A stretch of DNA of 64,000 nucleotides. It comes from Deinococcus radiopugnans ATCC 19172 (GTDB lineage Bacteria; Deinococcota; Deinococci; Deinococcales; Deinococcaceae). The notes beneath the pieces are model-generated. The model was not told the DNA's origin, did no database searches, and worked only from the letters and a program-made list of their open reading frames with translations. The position numbers and the translations under genes were made by a program. Positions 18,067-25,728 of the stretch are shown piece by piece. Within the stretch, counting starts at the first letter, position 1. Each line of letters begins with the position of its first letter. The stretch covers positions 57,944 through 121,943 of the forward strand of contig NZ_VDMO01000012.1 of the NCBI RefSeq assembly GCF_006335125.1. The letters run 5' to 3'.

Positions 18067-19032
18067 TCACACGGCCTCGCTCACGGTCTGGGCCGCCCCC
18101 GACGGCGTGGCTCCGCCCTCCACCTTGGCGTAAAACCGTGCCAGGGCTTCCAGCGGACAGCCCGCGTTCACGGCCCTGACCGCCTGTGCCAGATCGTAGA
18201 GGTGATAGTGCCCCAGTTCGGGAATCATCAAGGCCCACCTGAACACCGGTTCCGGATGAAACAGCGCCTGGAGGGGGCCATTCTGAATAATCTTGACCAG
18301 ATCACTGCCATGGGTGGTGGCCGTGAAGACCGCTTTGACACTGAGTGAACGGATCGCCTCGGCCTCAACTTCGGTCTGGACCTCATCGATCACCACGATA
18401 TGGGCGCTGTTGTTGGCAATCACTTCCAGCATGACCTCATGCTGCTGGGCTTTGACCGGAACGAAATAGCGGTCGGCTTCCCCGATGCCGGGATGCGGCA
18501 CGCGCCCATCCCCGGCCACCTCGTTGGAGGTGTCCACGATGGTGACGTTGGCGTCGTACTTCTCGGCAATGATGCGCGCCACGTCGCGCAGCACCGTGCT
18601 TTTGCCCTTGCCCGCCAGGCCGCAGATCAGCATGGACGGACTCGCGTGCAGGTAGGGCCGCAGCACGTCGGCCACGCCCCCGTAGAACCGCGCAATTCGC
18701 AGGTTGAAGCCGTCGGTTCCCTGACCGTCGGCGCTGGGAATACGGCTGATCCGGTGGCCGGTTCCGTCAATCCCGGCGCGGTTGTCGTCCCGGATGCCGT
18801 CGAAATTGGAGCGAAATTCGGTCAGGTGCAGCTGAGTGACCACCAGATCGTCGTAGCGCTGCCACTGACCGTGATGCTTGATCTTCAAAGGTCTTCCAAA
18901 CCGCAGCTTCGCCTCCTCGGCCTCATGGATGACCGGGCGCAATTTGGCCCCAATATCCGTGGGCAGGATGTTCAGCAGGCGGTCATAGTCGGCCTGAACC
19001 CGCTCCAGCACCTGATCGCCCGGCACGCTCAC
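18067..19032 (-). CDS. SpoIIIAA/Ycf45-type P-loop ATPase in the T4SS operon
   Basis: This 321-residue ATPase has Walker A GLAGKGKST (138-146), the family signature VDTSNEVAGDGRVPHPGIGEADR (about 167-188, typical of SpoIIIAA and Ycf45/R3H-associated ATPases rather than true VirB11), Walker B IVVIDEV (about 212-218) and a sensor stretch AVFTATTHG. SpoIIIAA is a distant VirB11 relative that works in a sporulation secretion channel. No other VirB11-like gene is seen in the window, so this protein probably powers pilus or substrate steps here. The start is GTG overlapping the previous stop (GTGA). Confidence 0.8.
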   Translation of the reverse strand: MSVPGDQVLERVQADYDRLLNILPTDIGAKLRPVIHEAEEAKLRFGRPLKIKHHGQWQRYDDLVVTQLHLTEFRSNFDGIRDDNRAGIDGTGHRISRIPSADGQGTDGFNLRIARFYGGVADVLRPYLHASPSMLICGLAGKGKSTVLRDVARIIAEKYDANVTIVDTSNEVAGDGRVPHPGIGEADRYFVPVKAQQHEVMLEVIANNSAHIVVIDEVQTEVEAEAIRSLSVKAVFTATTHGSDLVKIIQNGPLQALFHPEPVFRWALMIPELGHYHLYDLAQAVRAVNAGCPLEALARFYAKVEGGATPSGAAQTVSEAV

Positions 19033-19211
19033 GGCTCCTCAATCGGCGGCGGAGCGGCGCCCTGATCCTGGGCCGGTTCCCCACCGCCATACTCGTCCAG
19101 CAACTCGATCTGGGTGACCTCCCCCGCCTCGATGCGGCGCAGCGTAACCGTCCGGCGCACCAGGGTTCGCCCAGGCTCCGGCGCCAACTCGCCCAGGCTC
19201 AGGTTTTGCAT
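19029..19211 (-). CDS. Small acidic protein in the T4SS operon
   Basis: This 60-residue protein begins MQNLSLGELAPEPGRTLVRR and ends in an acidic, Pro-rich tail. The start is inside the end of the upstream membrane-protein gene (13-bp overlap) and is supported by a strong site (AGGAGGAGC). Its stop overlaps the ATPase start by three bases. Function is unknown; it may bind the ATPase. Confidence 0.6.
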   Translation of the reverse strand: MQNLSLGELAPEPGRTLVRRTVTLRRIEAGEVTQIELLDEYGGGEPAQDQGAAPPPIEEP

Positions 19212-19504
19212 GGGCGCTCCTCCTGGGGTAGAGCAGGCGCGGGGTCCAACCACTCTTCGAGCAGCGCGTTCGTTCGGCGCTGCTCGGCGCGCGAGGTCAG
19301 CAGCAGCCGCAGGTGGGCGGTGTACATCAAGCTCAGGACCAGCACCACCACTCCCTTGGCATCGAAGAACGCCAGGCTCAGCGCGGCAAGGTTGAGGAGC
19401 AGCAGGCCCACAGTATAGGCGCTGCTCGGCCAACGAGAGCGGCCCCTCTCGGCGGCGACAGGCTCAGGCGTCCGTTTAGCGTCGTTCAACAGGAGGAGGG
19501 TCAT
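19199..19504 (-). CDS. Two-helix membrane protein of the T4SS operon
   Basis: This 101-residue protein has a short soluble N-terminus, two adjacent hydrophobic segments (about 29-45 and 49-68) and a basic, Arg/Gln-rich C-terminus (RAEQRRTNALLEEWLDP). It overlaps the genes on both sides. VirB3-like proteins have a similar layout, but a better VirB3 candidate lies next to the VirB4 gene. No family is assigned. Confidence 0.65.
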   Translation of the reverse strand: MTLLLLNDAKRTPEPVAAERGRSRWPSSAYTVGLLLLNLAALSLAFFDAKGVVVLVLSLMYTAHLRLLLTSRAEQRRTNALLEEWLDPAPALPQEERPCKT

Positions 19505-19983
19505 GGGGTCACCTTTTTGAGCCGTTCATAGGCTTCAACCTGAGTCAGCACCTGGGCGGATGGGATGGTGCGCTCGAACCATTTCAGGGAGGTGTTGATC
19601 TCCTGGAGCGACATCGCCGCGACGCTGGCATTCATGTCTTTGCCCAGGGCGGGGCCGGTCCACCCCCCGTTGTCCACGATCACCACGCCGCCGAGCGAGG
19701 GAATCTGCGCCTCGTAGACGGGAACCCCGGCCAGCGCCAGGGACAGCATGAAACTCTTGGGCTGAAAGTTGTAAAAGGGCACCGACAAGATCCGCACGCT
19801 CACTTTGCGAATGGGATCGAGCCGCGCCCGTCTCAGGGACTCGGCCAGCTCCTGGTCGTAAATGCTGGGGGCATACACGATCACCCGGAACTGGGCCTTC
19901 TCAATGGCGTCGATCAGGGTGCCGTAGCCCGACGCCCCGGCCAGGCCGGCACTGGCAAGGCTCAGGGTCAGCAGCGCTTTCAC
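19501..19983 (-). CDS. Exported phospholipase-D-like protein lacking the catalytic histidine
   Basis: This 160-residue protein has a signal peptide (start GTG, VKALLTLSLASAGLAGASG). The mature part follows the layout of the short Nuc-type PLD fold: FRVIVYAPSIYDQELAESLRRA, then ALAGVPVYEAQ, then VVIVDNGGWTGPALGKDMNASVAAM. Where true members have HxK before the VVIVD strand, this protein reads PSLGG, so the catalytic His and Lys are absent. It is most likely a structural or binding derivative. The GTG overlaps the VirB6-like gene stop (GTGA). The fold assignment is by eye and moderately sure. Confidence 0.6.
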   Translation of the reverse strand: MKALLTLSLASAGLAGASGYGTLIDAIEKAQFRVIVYAPSIYDQELAESLRRARLDPIRKVSVRILSVPFYNFQPKSFMLSLALAGVPVYEAQIPSLGGVVIVDNGGWTGPALGKDMNASVAAMSLQEINTSLKWFERTIPSAQVLTQVEAYERLKKVTP

Positions 19984-21287
19984 TGGGTCACCCGGCCCTT
20001 GATGGCGTTCCCCAAGTTGGTGGCCGCACCGCCCAGGACATTGGTGATCAAGGCGGCGGTGGCAAAAATAGCCAGGATGGCGAACAGGTAGAACACCGCC
20101 CCCCAGAAAATCTGGATCACCGCCGAGCCGATGGTTTTGAGCAGGTCGCTCACCACGCCGGTCAGGATGTCCAGCCCTGGCATCACCGCCCCCTTCACCG
20201 CCGCGTACAGCGACTTGAGCATGCCCTGGTTGGAATCGCTGACGCAGGACACGTTGGGATCGGCCTCCTGCCTGGCCTTGCACTCCGAGACGCTGCGGTC
20301 CAGTTCGCGGTCAAAGGTTTCGCCCACGATGGACGATTGCAGCCCCGCCGTCCTGACCGCCGTGTCGATCTTGTCGCTGTACACGGCGGCCATCCGCGCC
20401 GGCTCCACGAACACCTTGTCGATGCTCAGGTACGTGACCAGCGGCAGGATCATGGCGATGGCCCAGGCCGACAGGAAGCTGCCGACGATCATCCAGATGG
20501 GGCGGGTCTGCCCCCACAGCGTCAGCGCGGCGGCCACCGGGAACAGGTAGACCCCCACCAGCACCGCGATGCCGGAAATGTAGATGATCTGGGCGTAGGC
20601 CACCACCAGGCCCTGCATGAACAGCAACGAGAAGTTGAGCTTGGCGGCGATCCGGGACATATAGCCGCCCGCTTTTTTCGCCACGCCCTTGACGGCGCTG
20701 CCCACCGCCGCCTTGCCGGACGCGGCCCCCACCGCGCGTAGTTCCGGCGCGGCCAGGGTGGTGGCGGTGACGGCCACCTTGCCCAGCAGGCCCACCATAA
20801 TCTTGCTCGATTCGGCGAGTTTGGCGTCCATCGCGCCGGTGAACTTGGCGTTGGACCAGTGCAGGGCGTTGTTCCAGCTTTGAAGCGCGCCGTAGCTGAC
20901 GCTCTTGTTGAGGGGATTGTTGAACGAGAGGCTGAGCAGCACGGCCACCACCACCGCCTGCACCAGGACGCCCCGCTTGCCCACCGCATCGCCCGTGGTC
21001 AAAATGGCCCAGCCCCGGACGAAAAAGCCCACCATCGCAATGATGGTGGCCAGCGACATCATCATGGCCGGCAGCCCGGCCCGTTTGGCCGCCACCGCCA
21101 CCTCCATCAGTTTGGCGACCGGATCGCCCAGGGTGTACTGCTGGTAGGACTCGAAGGTGCCCACCGTCCGGTCCACATACGCCTGAACCTGCTGGTGGGT
21201 CTGGGTGATTTCGGCCTCCACGTCGGTGGCCGCCCCGGCAAACGAGCCGACCCAGAACAGCGCCATCAAAGCCAGCAGGGTCTTCAC
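19980..21287 (-). CDS. VirB6/TrbL-like polytopic membrane protein
   Basis: This 435-residue protein has a signal peptide (MKTLLALMALFWVGSFAGAA), an exported helical stretch, and about six to seven hydrophobic segments (about 72-92, 105-120, 215-250, 265-290, 385-420). A Lys/Ala-rich linker (VKGVAKKAGGYMSRIAAK) lies between the groups. This matches VirB6/TrbL proteins that form the inner-membrane channel of T4SS machines. It sits between a VirB5-like gene upstream and the PLD-like gene downstream, overlapping both by four bases. Confidence 0.78.
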   Translation of the reverse strand: MKTLLALMALFWVGSFAGAATDVEAEITQTHQQVQAYVDRTVGTFESYQQYTLGDPVAKLMEVAVAAKRAGLPAMMMSLATIIAMVGFFVRGWAILTTGDAVGKRGVLVQAVVVAVLLSLSFNNPLNKSVSYGALQSWNNALHWSNAKFTGAMDAKLAESSKIMVGLLGKVAVTATTLAAPELRAVGAASGKAAVGSAVKGVAKKAGGYMSRIAAKLNFSLLFMQGLVVAYAQIIYISGIAVLVGVYLFPVAAALTLWGQTRPIWMIVGSFLSAWAIAMILPLVTYLSIDKVFVEPARMAAVYSDKIDTAVRTAGLQSSIVGETFDRELDRSVSECKARQEADPNVSCVSDSNQGMLKSLYAAVKGAVMPGLDILTGVVSDLLKTIGSAVIQIFWGAVFYLFAILAIFATAALITNVLGGAATNLGNAIKGRVTQ

Positions 21288-22306
21288 GGCGCGGCCCCTG
21301 CGAAATCGAGCGGCTCCCCCGTCTTGAACACCGACGCGGCATTGGCATACGCGCCAGTGATGTTCTGGCCGTTCTCGACGGCGGCGTCCACGTTTTCCTG
21401 CGCCAGCGCCTCCACCTCGCGGTTGAGCTGCTCTTCCTGGGACACCATCTCCTCCTCGCGCTGGTTGCGCTCCATCAAGAGGTGGGTGTTGGTCATCACC
21501 TGTTGCTGCACCACCTCGCTGAGCTGGTTGAGCAGCGCCACGCTCATGGTGGCGTCCTGCTTGAGCTGTTCCGCGCCCAGCCGCACCTGAATTTCAGCCA
21601 CCTCACGGGCGCTCAGGGCTGTAGCGGCGTCGCCCGCCAGGCGGTCGGCCACACCCGTCCCCACCCCAGGAATCCCAATCACACCCGTGGCATTGGACAG
21701 CGCGCCCGCCGTGTTCGCTTCCAGCGCTCTGGTGGCTTCGTCCTGGGTCTTCTTGGCCTTGAAGGCCTTCTCCAGGCCGTCTGCCGCGTCCATCGCGTCT
21801 TGCAGCCGGGCCAGGCGGTTGCTAAGCGCCAGATTGGGATTGCTGTGGATCGCGGTGGCCGCGATGCCGCCGGCCGTGTCCTTGGGAAAGGGCGTGTTGA
21901 CGTCTTGCCGGGCCTTCATGATGTCGTTCACCGCGCCGTACATAGCGCTGCGGAACCCAGTGTAGTTGCCCTGCAAGGCCTCGTTCAGCTTCTCCGTATA
22001 GGCGTTGAGTTGCCCCACCCCCAGATACTCGCCGAGCTGGCCGAGAAATTCGCCCGCGTACTGGCCCACCACGTCCCTGGCAAAGCCCTGCCAGTCACCA
22101 TTGATGATGTTATTGCTGATAAAGGCGTGCATGGACCGGAGCTGACACACCCATTTCAGGGTTTCACCGGTGTTGACGGCGACGCCGGCCACGCCACCCG
22201 CCGAACACGCCTGCTGGAGCAGCCCTCCCAGGTCATCCCACCCGGCCGCCTGGGCAGGGGCCGCCGCCGTCAGCAGCAGGGTCAGACCCAACGCCCTGGC
22301 CCTCAC
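21284..22306 (-). CDS. VirB5/TrbJ-like exported coiled-coil protein
   Basis: This 340-residue exported protein has a signal peptide (MRARALGLTLLLTAAAPAQA). The mature protein is mainly helical, with Gln/Ala/Glu-rich segments, and residues about 250-320 (RNQREEEMVSQEEQLNREVEALAQENVDAAVENGQN in part) look like a coiled coil. Size, export and place between VirB4 and VirB6 genes match TrbJ/VirB5, the minor pilus component family. No conserved signature was seen, so the call rests on position and architecture. Confidence 0.68.
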   Translation of the reverse strand: MRARALGLTLLLTAAAPAQAAGWDDLGGLLQQACSAGGVAGVAVNTGETLKWVCQLRSMHAFISNNIINGDWQGFARDVVGQYAGEFLGQLGEYLGVGQLNAYTEKLNEALQGNYTGFRSAMYGAVNDIMKARQDVNTPFPKDTAGGIAATAIHSNPNLALSNRLARLQDAMDAADGLEKAFKAKKTQDEATRALEANTAGALSNATGVIGIPGVGTGVADRLAGDAATALSAREVAEIQVRLGAEQLKQDATMSVALLNQLSEVVQQQVMTNTHLLMERNQREEEMVSQEEQLNREVEALAQENVDAAVENGQNITGAYANAASVFKTGEPLDFAGAAP

Positions 22307-24849
22307 CGGCCCGCTCCGTAGAGGTCATGGACCAGCTGGCGCACCCCGTCCATGACGTTGCCGTGGTTCTCGGCGATGTAAGCGTCCTTTTTTGCCACCT
22401 CATCCTTGCCGCTGGCGAAGAGCCACAGCGCGAGCTTGCTCTCTTCCACCTGCACGATGTCGCCCACCCGCCCCTCGCCGCCGCCCAGGTTGACCAGCAG
22501 GGCAAACTCGGCGTACTGGCCGGGCACGGCCCGGAGTTCAGGCAATTTCTCCTTCATGACCGGCGGCAGGCTCAGGGCGTCCACCACGCCGGGGGTCCGC
22601 TCATCACCCTCCACCACCTTCCTGGAATAGCCGCCGATGAACAGGTGGTTGAAGCTGTCCATCAGGCCGCCGAAATGCTGCGAGGCCTGCGCGTCTTGCG
22701 TGCCGATGCCCAGGCTGACCCCGAAGCTCCGAAACACCCGCAGCATGTCCTTGATATCGCCCAGCTCGCGCGGACTCTGGATCTGGTTCTCGAATTCGTC
22801 GATAAAGAAGAATTTGGGCGTGGCCCGCGCGGAGTGCTTGGCCCGGTTCCACATCACGCTCTTGACGATGTGGTGGGCCACGCGGCGCATCAGCGTGTCG
22901 CCCTCCGGGATCCCAGAGGTGTTGAGGTAGATGCGCCGGGCATGGAGGTTGACGTTGGACTGACAGTCCACAAACGGCGCCACCGGACTTGCACCCAGGG
23001 CCTTTCTCAGGCGGATGCCCACGCTGCGCGCCGCCCCGATCACAACGGCGGGCATGTTCTTCCCGCTGTCGGTGTAATTTTCGATGGTCCCCAACATGGC
23101 CTCCAGATCGCTCAGCTGCGGCCAGCGGCCCCGGTTCTTGAACTTGTGGTAGACCGCCATCGTCGCCTCGGTCATTGCCACGTCCTCGTAATCGGCCTCC
23201 TTTGGATCGGCGGGTTCGCTGACAAAGAGCCGGACAAACGAGAGAATGGCCGAGAGTTTCGTGCCGTCGGGTTCGGTTTCACCCTCTGCCAAGTCGAAAA
23301 TGTTGAGCTGGTTGCCCGATTTATAGCCGAAATCAATGATCTGACTGTCACGCAGGGTTTTAAAGAAGTAGCGGAAATCCTCCTTGGCATCGGTGACCAC
23401 CAGAATGGCGTCGTCATACTTGGTGAGGTGGGCGCTCAGCACGCTCAGCGCCAACACCGTCTTGCCTGACCCGGTGGGCGCAAAGACCGCCCAGTGCGCC
23501 GTCCTGGTCCGGGGTGTCCACAGATCAAATTTGATCAGTGACCTGTCGCGGCCCTGAAACGTGATGGCCCCCTCGTCAAACCCCTTCCACGGGGCCACCG
23601 GGGGAAACAGGTCAACGACGCTACTGGTGTACGGCTGAAACTGGAACTTGCTCAGGCCGCCCGCAAACGGCGCGAGGGCGCGGTACTGGGCGATGGACTG
23701 GTAGCCGTAATCGATGGGGACGCCGGCGCGCAACCGCGCCATGTTGCCGCGCGCCTGGCGTTTCATGCGCTCCAACTCCTGGGGGCTGCCCGCAATCAAC
23801 ACCACCGAGACGCCCGCCACGAAGCGGGACTCGTAGCCGTCGAGCTGCTGGGCGGCCTCCACCTCGGCGAGCAGGTTGGTGGCCCTGCCGTTGGGAACGA
23901 CACCGGGCGCTTTCACGCGCAGCCACAGGTCCCCCTTCTTCTTTTCCAGCTCGTTGGACACGTCGTAATCGTTCTCGCGGGTGGCCTGCACCACCACGTA
24001 ATACGTGCCCGAGAGGGTGTCGGTCAGCGCCGCGAGGTAGCCCGTCTCGGTGTATTCCGGCAGGCGGCCCAGCGAGATCACGGCCACGAAGCGGTCGCCC
24101 ACGATGGGGCCGCCTGACTCTGTATTGTCCATAACGGTGGCGCCCACCTGGCGCAAAAAGGTCAGGTGGTCCGGGCGGCCCCGGCGCAGGCTGTGAAGTT
24201 CACGTTCTCCCTGCGGGATGAACTGCGGGGCCTGGGGCCAGCCGGGATTGAGCCAGTAAAAGCACTCCGCGTACACGTCCTGCCCGGTCATGGGCCGGGC
24301 CGCGAACCCGGCGGCACTGAGCTGGGCCACCGCCGCACTTTGAAGGCCCTGGGCCTGCTCTGCGGCGCGCGTCACCTCCTGGACGGCCGGGGTGGACCCC
24401 ACCTCGAAGCGCGCGTCGGCGGGGGGCGTCACCGTCACCGTCAGAAAGAAGCGCCAGTGGCTGACTTCACCGGCCAGGATTTTTTGTTCCAGCAGGTCGG
24501 CGCGGGCCTCGGTCAGCTCGCGCAGCGCCGGATCGGTGCAGGTCTGGGCATAGCGCCGGGTATCGGCCAGATCCTCGTCCAGCGCCCCCCGCAGGCTGGT
24601 GTAGGTCGTCAATGTCTCACCGTCGGGCACGACCAGGTCAAACACGGTCGCCAGGGTGCTTTGCCGCCGCAGCAGATCGTCCGCCGTGTAGTGGAGGTGG
24701 CTGGGCGGCTCGAAGTAGACGCCGTACAGCTGCCGCCCGTCTTGCAAGAACATGATGTGGTCATGCACGTCCCAGTACCCAAAGGCTCTGGCAATGGGCA
24801 GGCTTCCCAATGGCCCGCTAGCGGACTTTTTTCGCCTCTTTGCGAACAC
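22303..24849 (-). CDS. virB4: VirB4/TrbE-type T4SS ATPase
   Basis: This protein of about 848 residues is the main energiser of the secretion machine at the inner membrane. It has an N-terminal VirB4 region, Walker A APTGSGKT (about 456-463), Walker B FFFIDEFENQ (about 680-690) and the following GIGTQDAQ segment. The start is taken as GTG (VFAKRRKK) because CAAGGAGGGAGC precedes it; it overlaps the end of the VirB3-like gene. An in-frame ATG 90 bp upstream lies deeper inside that gene and lacks a site. It is the largest and most certain gene of this operon. Confidence 0.93.
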   Translation of the reverse strand: MFAKRRKKSASGPLGSLPIARAFGYWDVHDHIMFLQDGRQLYGVYFEPPSHLHYTADDLLRRQSTLATVFDLVVPDGETLTTYTSLRGALDEDLADTRRYAQTCTDPALRELTEARADLLEQKILAGEVSHWRFFLTVTVTPPADARFEVGSTPAVQEVTRAAEQAQGLQSAAVAQLSAAGFAARPMTGQDVYAECFYWLNPGWPQAPQFIPQGERELHSLRRGRPDHLTFLRQVGATVMDNTESGGPIVGDRFVAVISLGRLPEYTETGYLAALTDTLSGTYYVVVQATRENDYDVSNELEKKKGDLWLRVKAPGVVPNGRATNLLAEVEAAQQLDGYESRFVAGVSVVLIAGSPQELERMKRQARGNMARLRAGVPIDYGYQSIAQYRALAPFAGGLSKFQFQPYTSSVVDLFPPVAPWKGFDEGAITFQGRDRSLIKFDLWTPRTRTAHWAVFAPTGSGKTVLALSVLSAHLTKYDDAILVVTDAKEDFRYFFKTLRDSQIIDFGYKSGNQLNIFDLAEGETEPDGTKLSAILSFVRLFVSEPADPKEADYEDVAMTEATMAVYHKFKNRGRWPQLSDLEAMLGTIENYTDSGKNMPAVVIGAARSVGIRLRKALGASPVAPFVDCQSNVNLHARRIYLNTSGIPEGDTLMRRVAHHIVKSVMWNRAKHSARATPKFFFIDEFENQIQSPRELGDIKDMLRVFRSFGVSLGIGTQDAQASQHFGGLMDSFNHLFIGGYSRKVVEGDERTPGVVDALSLPPVMKEKLPELRAVPGQYAEFALLVNLGGGEGRVGDIVQVEESKLALWLFASGKDEVAKKDAYIAENHGNVMDGVRQLVHDLYGAGR

Positions 24850-25285
24850 GGCGCTCCCTCCTTGTTGACCGGGGTGTTGGGCGCTGGGTTCGGACCAGAC
24901 CGGCAGCCCGGCCGATGGCGTGGCCCACCTGCATCTCACGGGTCACCAGCAGCGGCACGGGCCGCTCGTCCACATCGGGCTCCAGGCTGTCCACGCCGCT
25001 GAACCACCAGTTGATAAAATGTTCCACCACACCCGGATACGGCAGCAGCAGCCGCTTAACGCCAAAATTGATGAACCAGGCGGCCAGCAGCAGTGCCAGG
25101 CACAGCAGCAGTTTGGGAGCTGGACTGACAAACAGCTTGGCGCTGAGCATGGTCGAGAAGTAGAACACCGCGCCCAGCACGATGAGGTCCGAGAAGTCGA
25201 TGTACGAAATAAACCCGAAGCGGCCCCTGGTCATGTAACACCGGTGGCGCAGCGGGTTGGCTTCGCCCGTGGCCGCTTTAACCAT
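24818..25285 (-). CDS. VirB3/TrbD-like membrane protein
   Basis: This 155-residue protein has two hydrophobic segments (about 31-48 and 56-76) and a long basic C-terminal tail (RRERRVRKEAKKVR). It lies between the pilin-like gene and virB4, the usual place of VirB3, and overlaps virB4. The segment YPGVVEHFINWWFSGVDSLEPD after the second helix is unassigned. The call rests on topology and order. Confidence 0.7.
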   Translation of the reverse strand: MVKAATGEANPLRHRCYMTRGRFGFISYIDFSDLIVLGAVFYFSTMLSAKLFVSPAPKLLLCLALLLAAWFINFGVKRLLLPYPGVVEHFINWWFSGVDSLEPDVDERPVPLLVTREMQVGHAIGRAAGLVRTQRPTPRSTRRERRVRKEAKKVR

Positions 25286-25299
25286 GCGAGGTCATGGGC

Positions 25300-25641
25300 T
25301 TATCCTCCCGTCGGTGCTGCGCAGCCCGCGCCGAACAGGGCGGTGCTGATGGCCGCCGCCGACAGCACGATCACGGCCCCGATCACGCCGTTCTTGAAAT
25401 TGGTGAACGCATTCATCTCCCCGGCCAACTTCCCCCAACCGAAGGTCAGCAGCAAAATGGCGCCGGCCACCGCCACCAGGGCGGGGCTGGAGAGAATGCC
25501 CACGATCCAGCAGCCGATGTTCCTGAAGACGCCAACGGGATCGCTGCCGACGTTGACCGCTCCAGGGGCGGCCCACGCGCTTCCCATCACCATCAACACC
25601 AGCGTCATGAACGCGGCCTTCTGGATGTTCCGTTTCTCCAT
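25300..25641 (-). CDS. VirB2/TrbC-like pilin
   Basis: This 113-residue protein has a long signal sequence (cleavage near AWA-AP, residue 24), then two hydrophobic helices (about 50-68 and 86-104) joined by a short basic loop (FKNGV), the standard VirB2 pilin layout. Cys44 and Cys107 could form a disulfide. It is the first gene of the operon and has the best binding site (GCAGGAGGAAAC). Its promoter overlaps the shared inverted repeat at 25693-25710. Confidence 0.78.
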   Translation of the reverse strand: MEKRNIQKAAFMTLVLMVMGSAWAAPGAVNVGSDPVGVFRNIGCWIVGILSSPALVAVAGAILLLTFGWGKLAGEMNAFTNFKNGVIGAVIVLSAAAISTALFGAGCAAPTGG

Positions 25642-25692
25642 ACTGTTTCCTCCTGCGGATGGCCGTCCACGCCTGGCGGCGTTCGACCTGTG

Positions 25693-25714
25693 AATATTAA
25701 CATAAATATTTATA
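25693..25714 (-). promoter_or_regulatory. Shared transfer promoter/operator, site A
   Basis: The inverted repeat AATATT-AACATA-AATATT lies between the divergent pilin operon and the VirB10-like gene. Read towards the pilin genes it holds TAATAT as a -10 candidate. Read the other way it is followed at once by TATAAT (25711-25716), a -10 for the VirB10-like gene. A protein bound here would block both promoters. Sites B, C and D carry the same motif. Confidence 0.72.
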
Positions 25715-25728
25715 ATCTTTGCTAGGGT

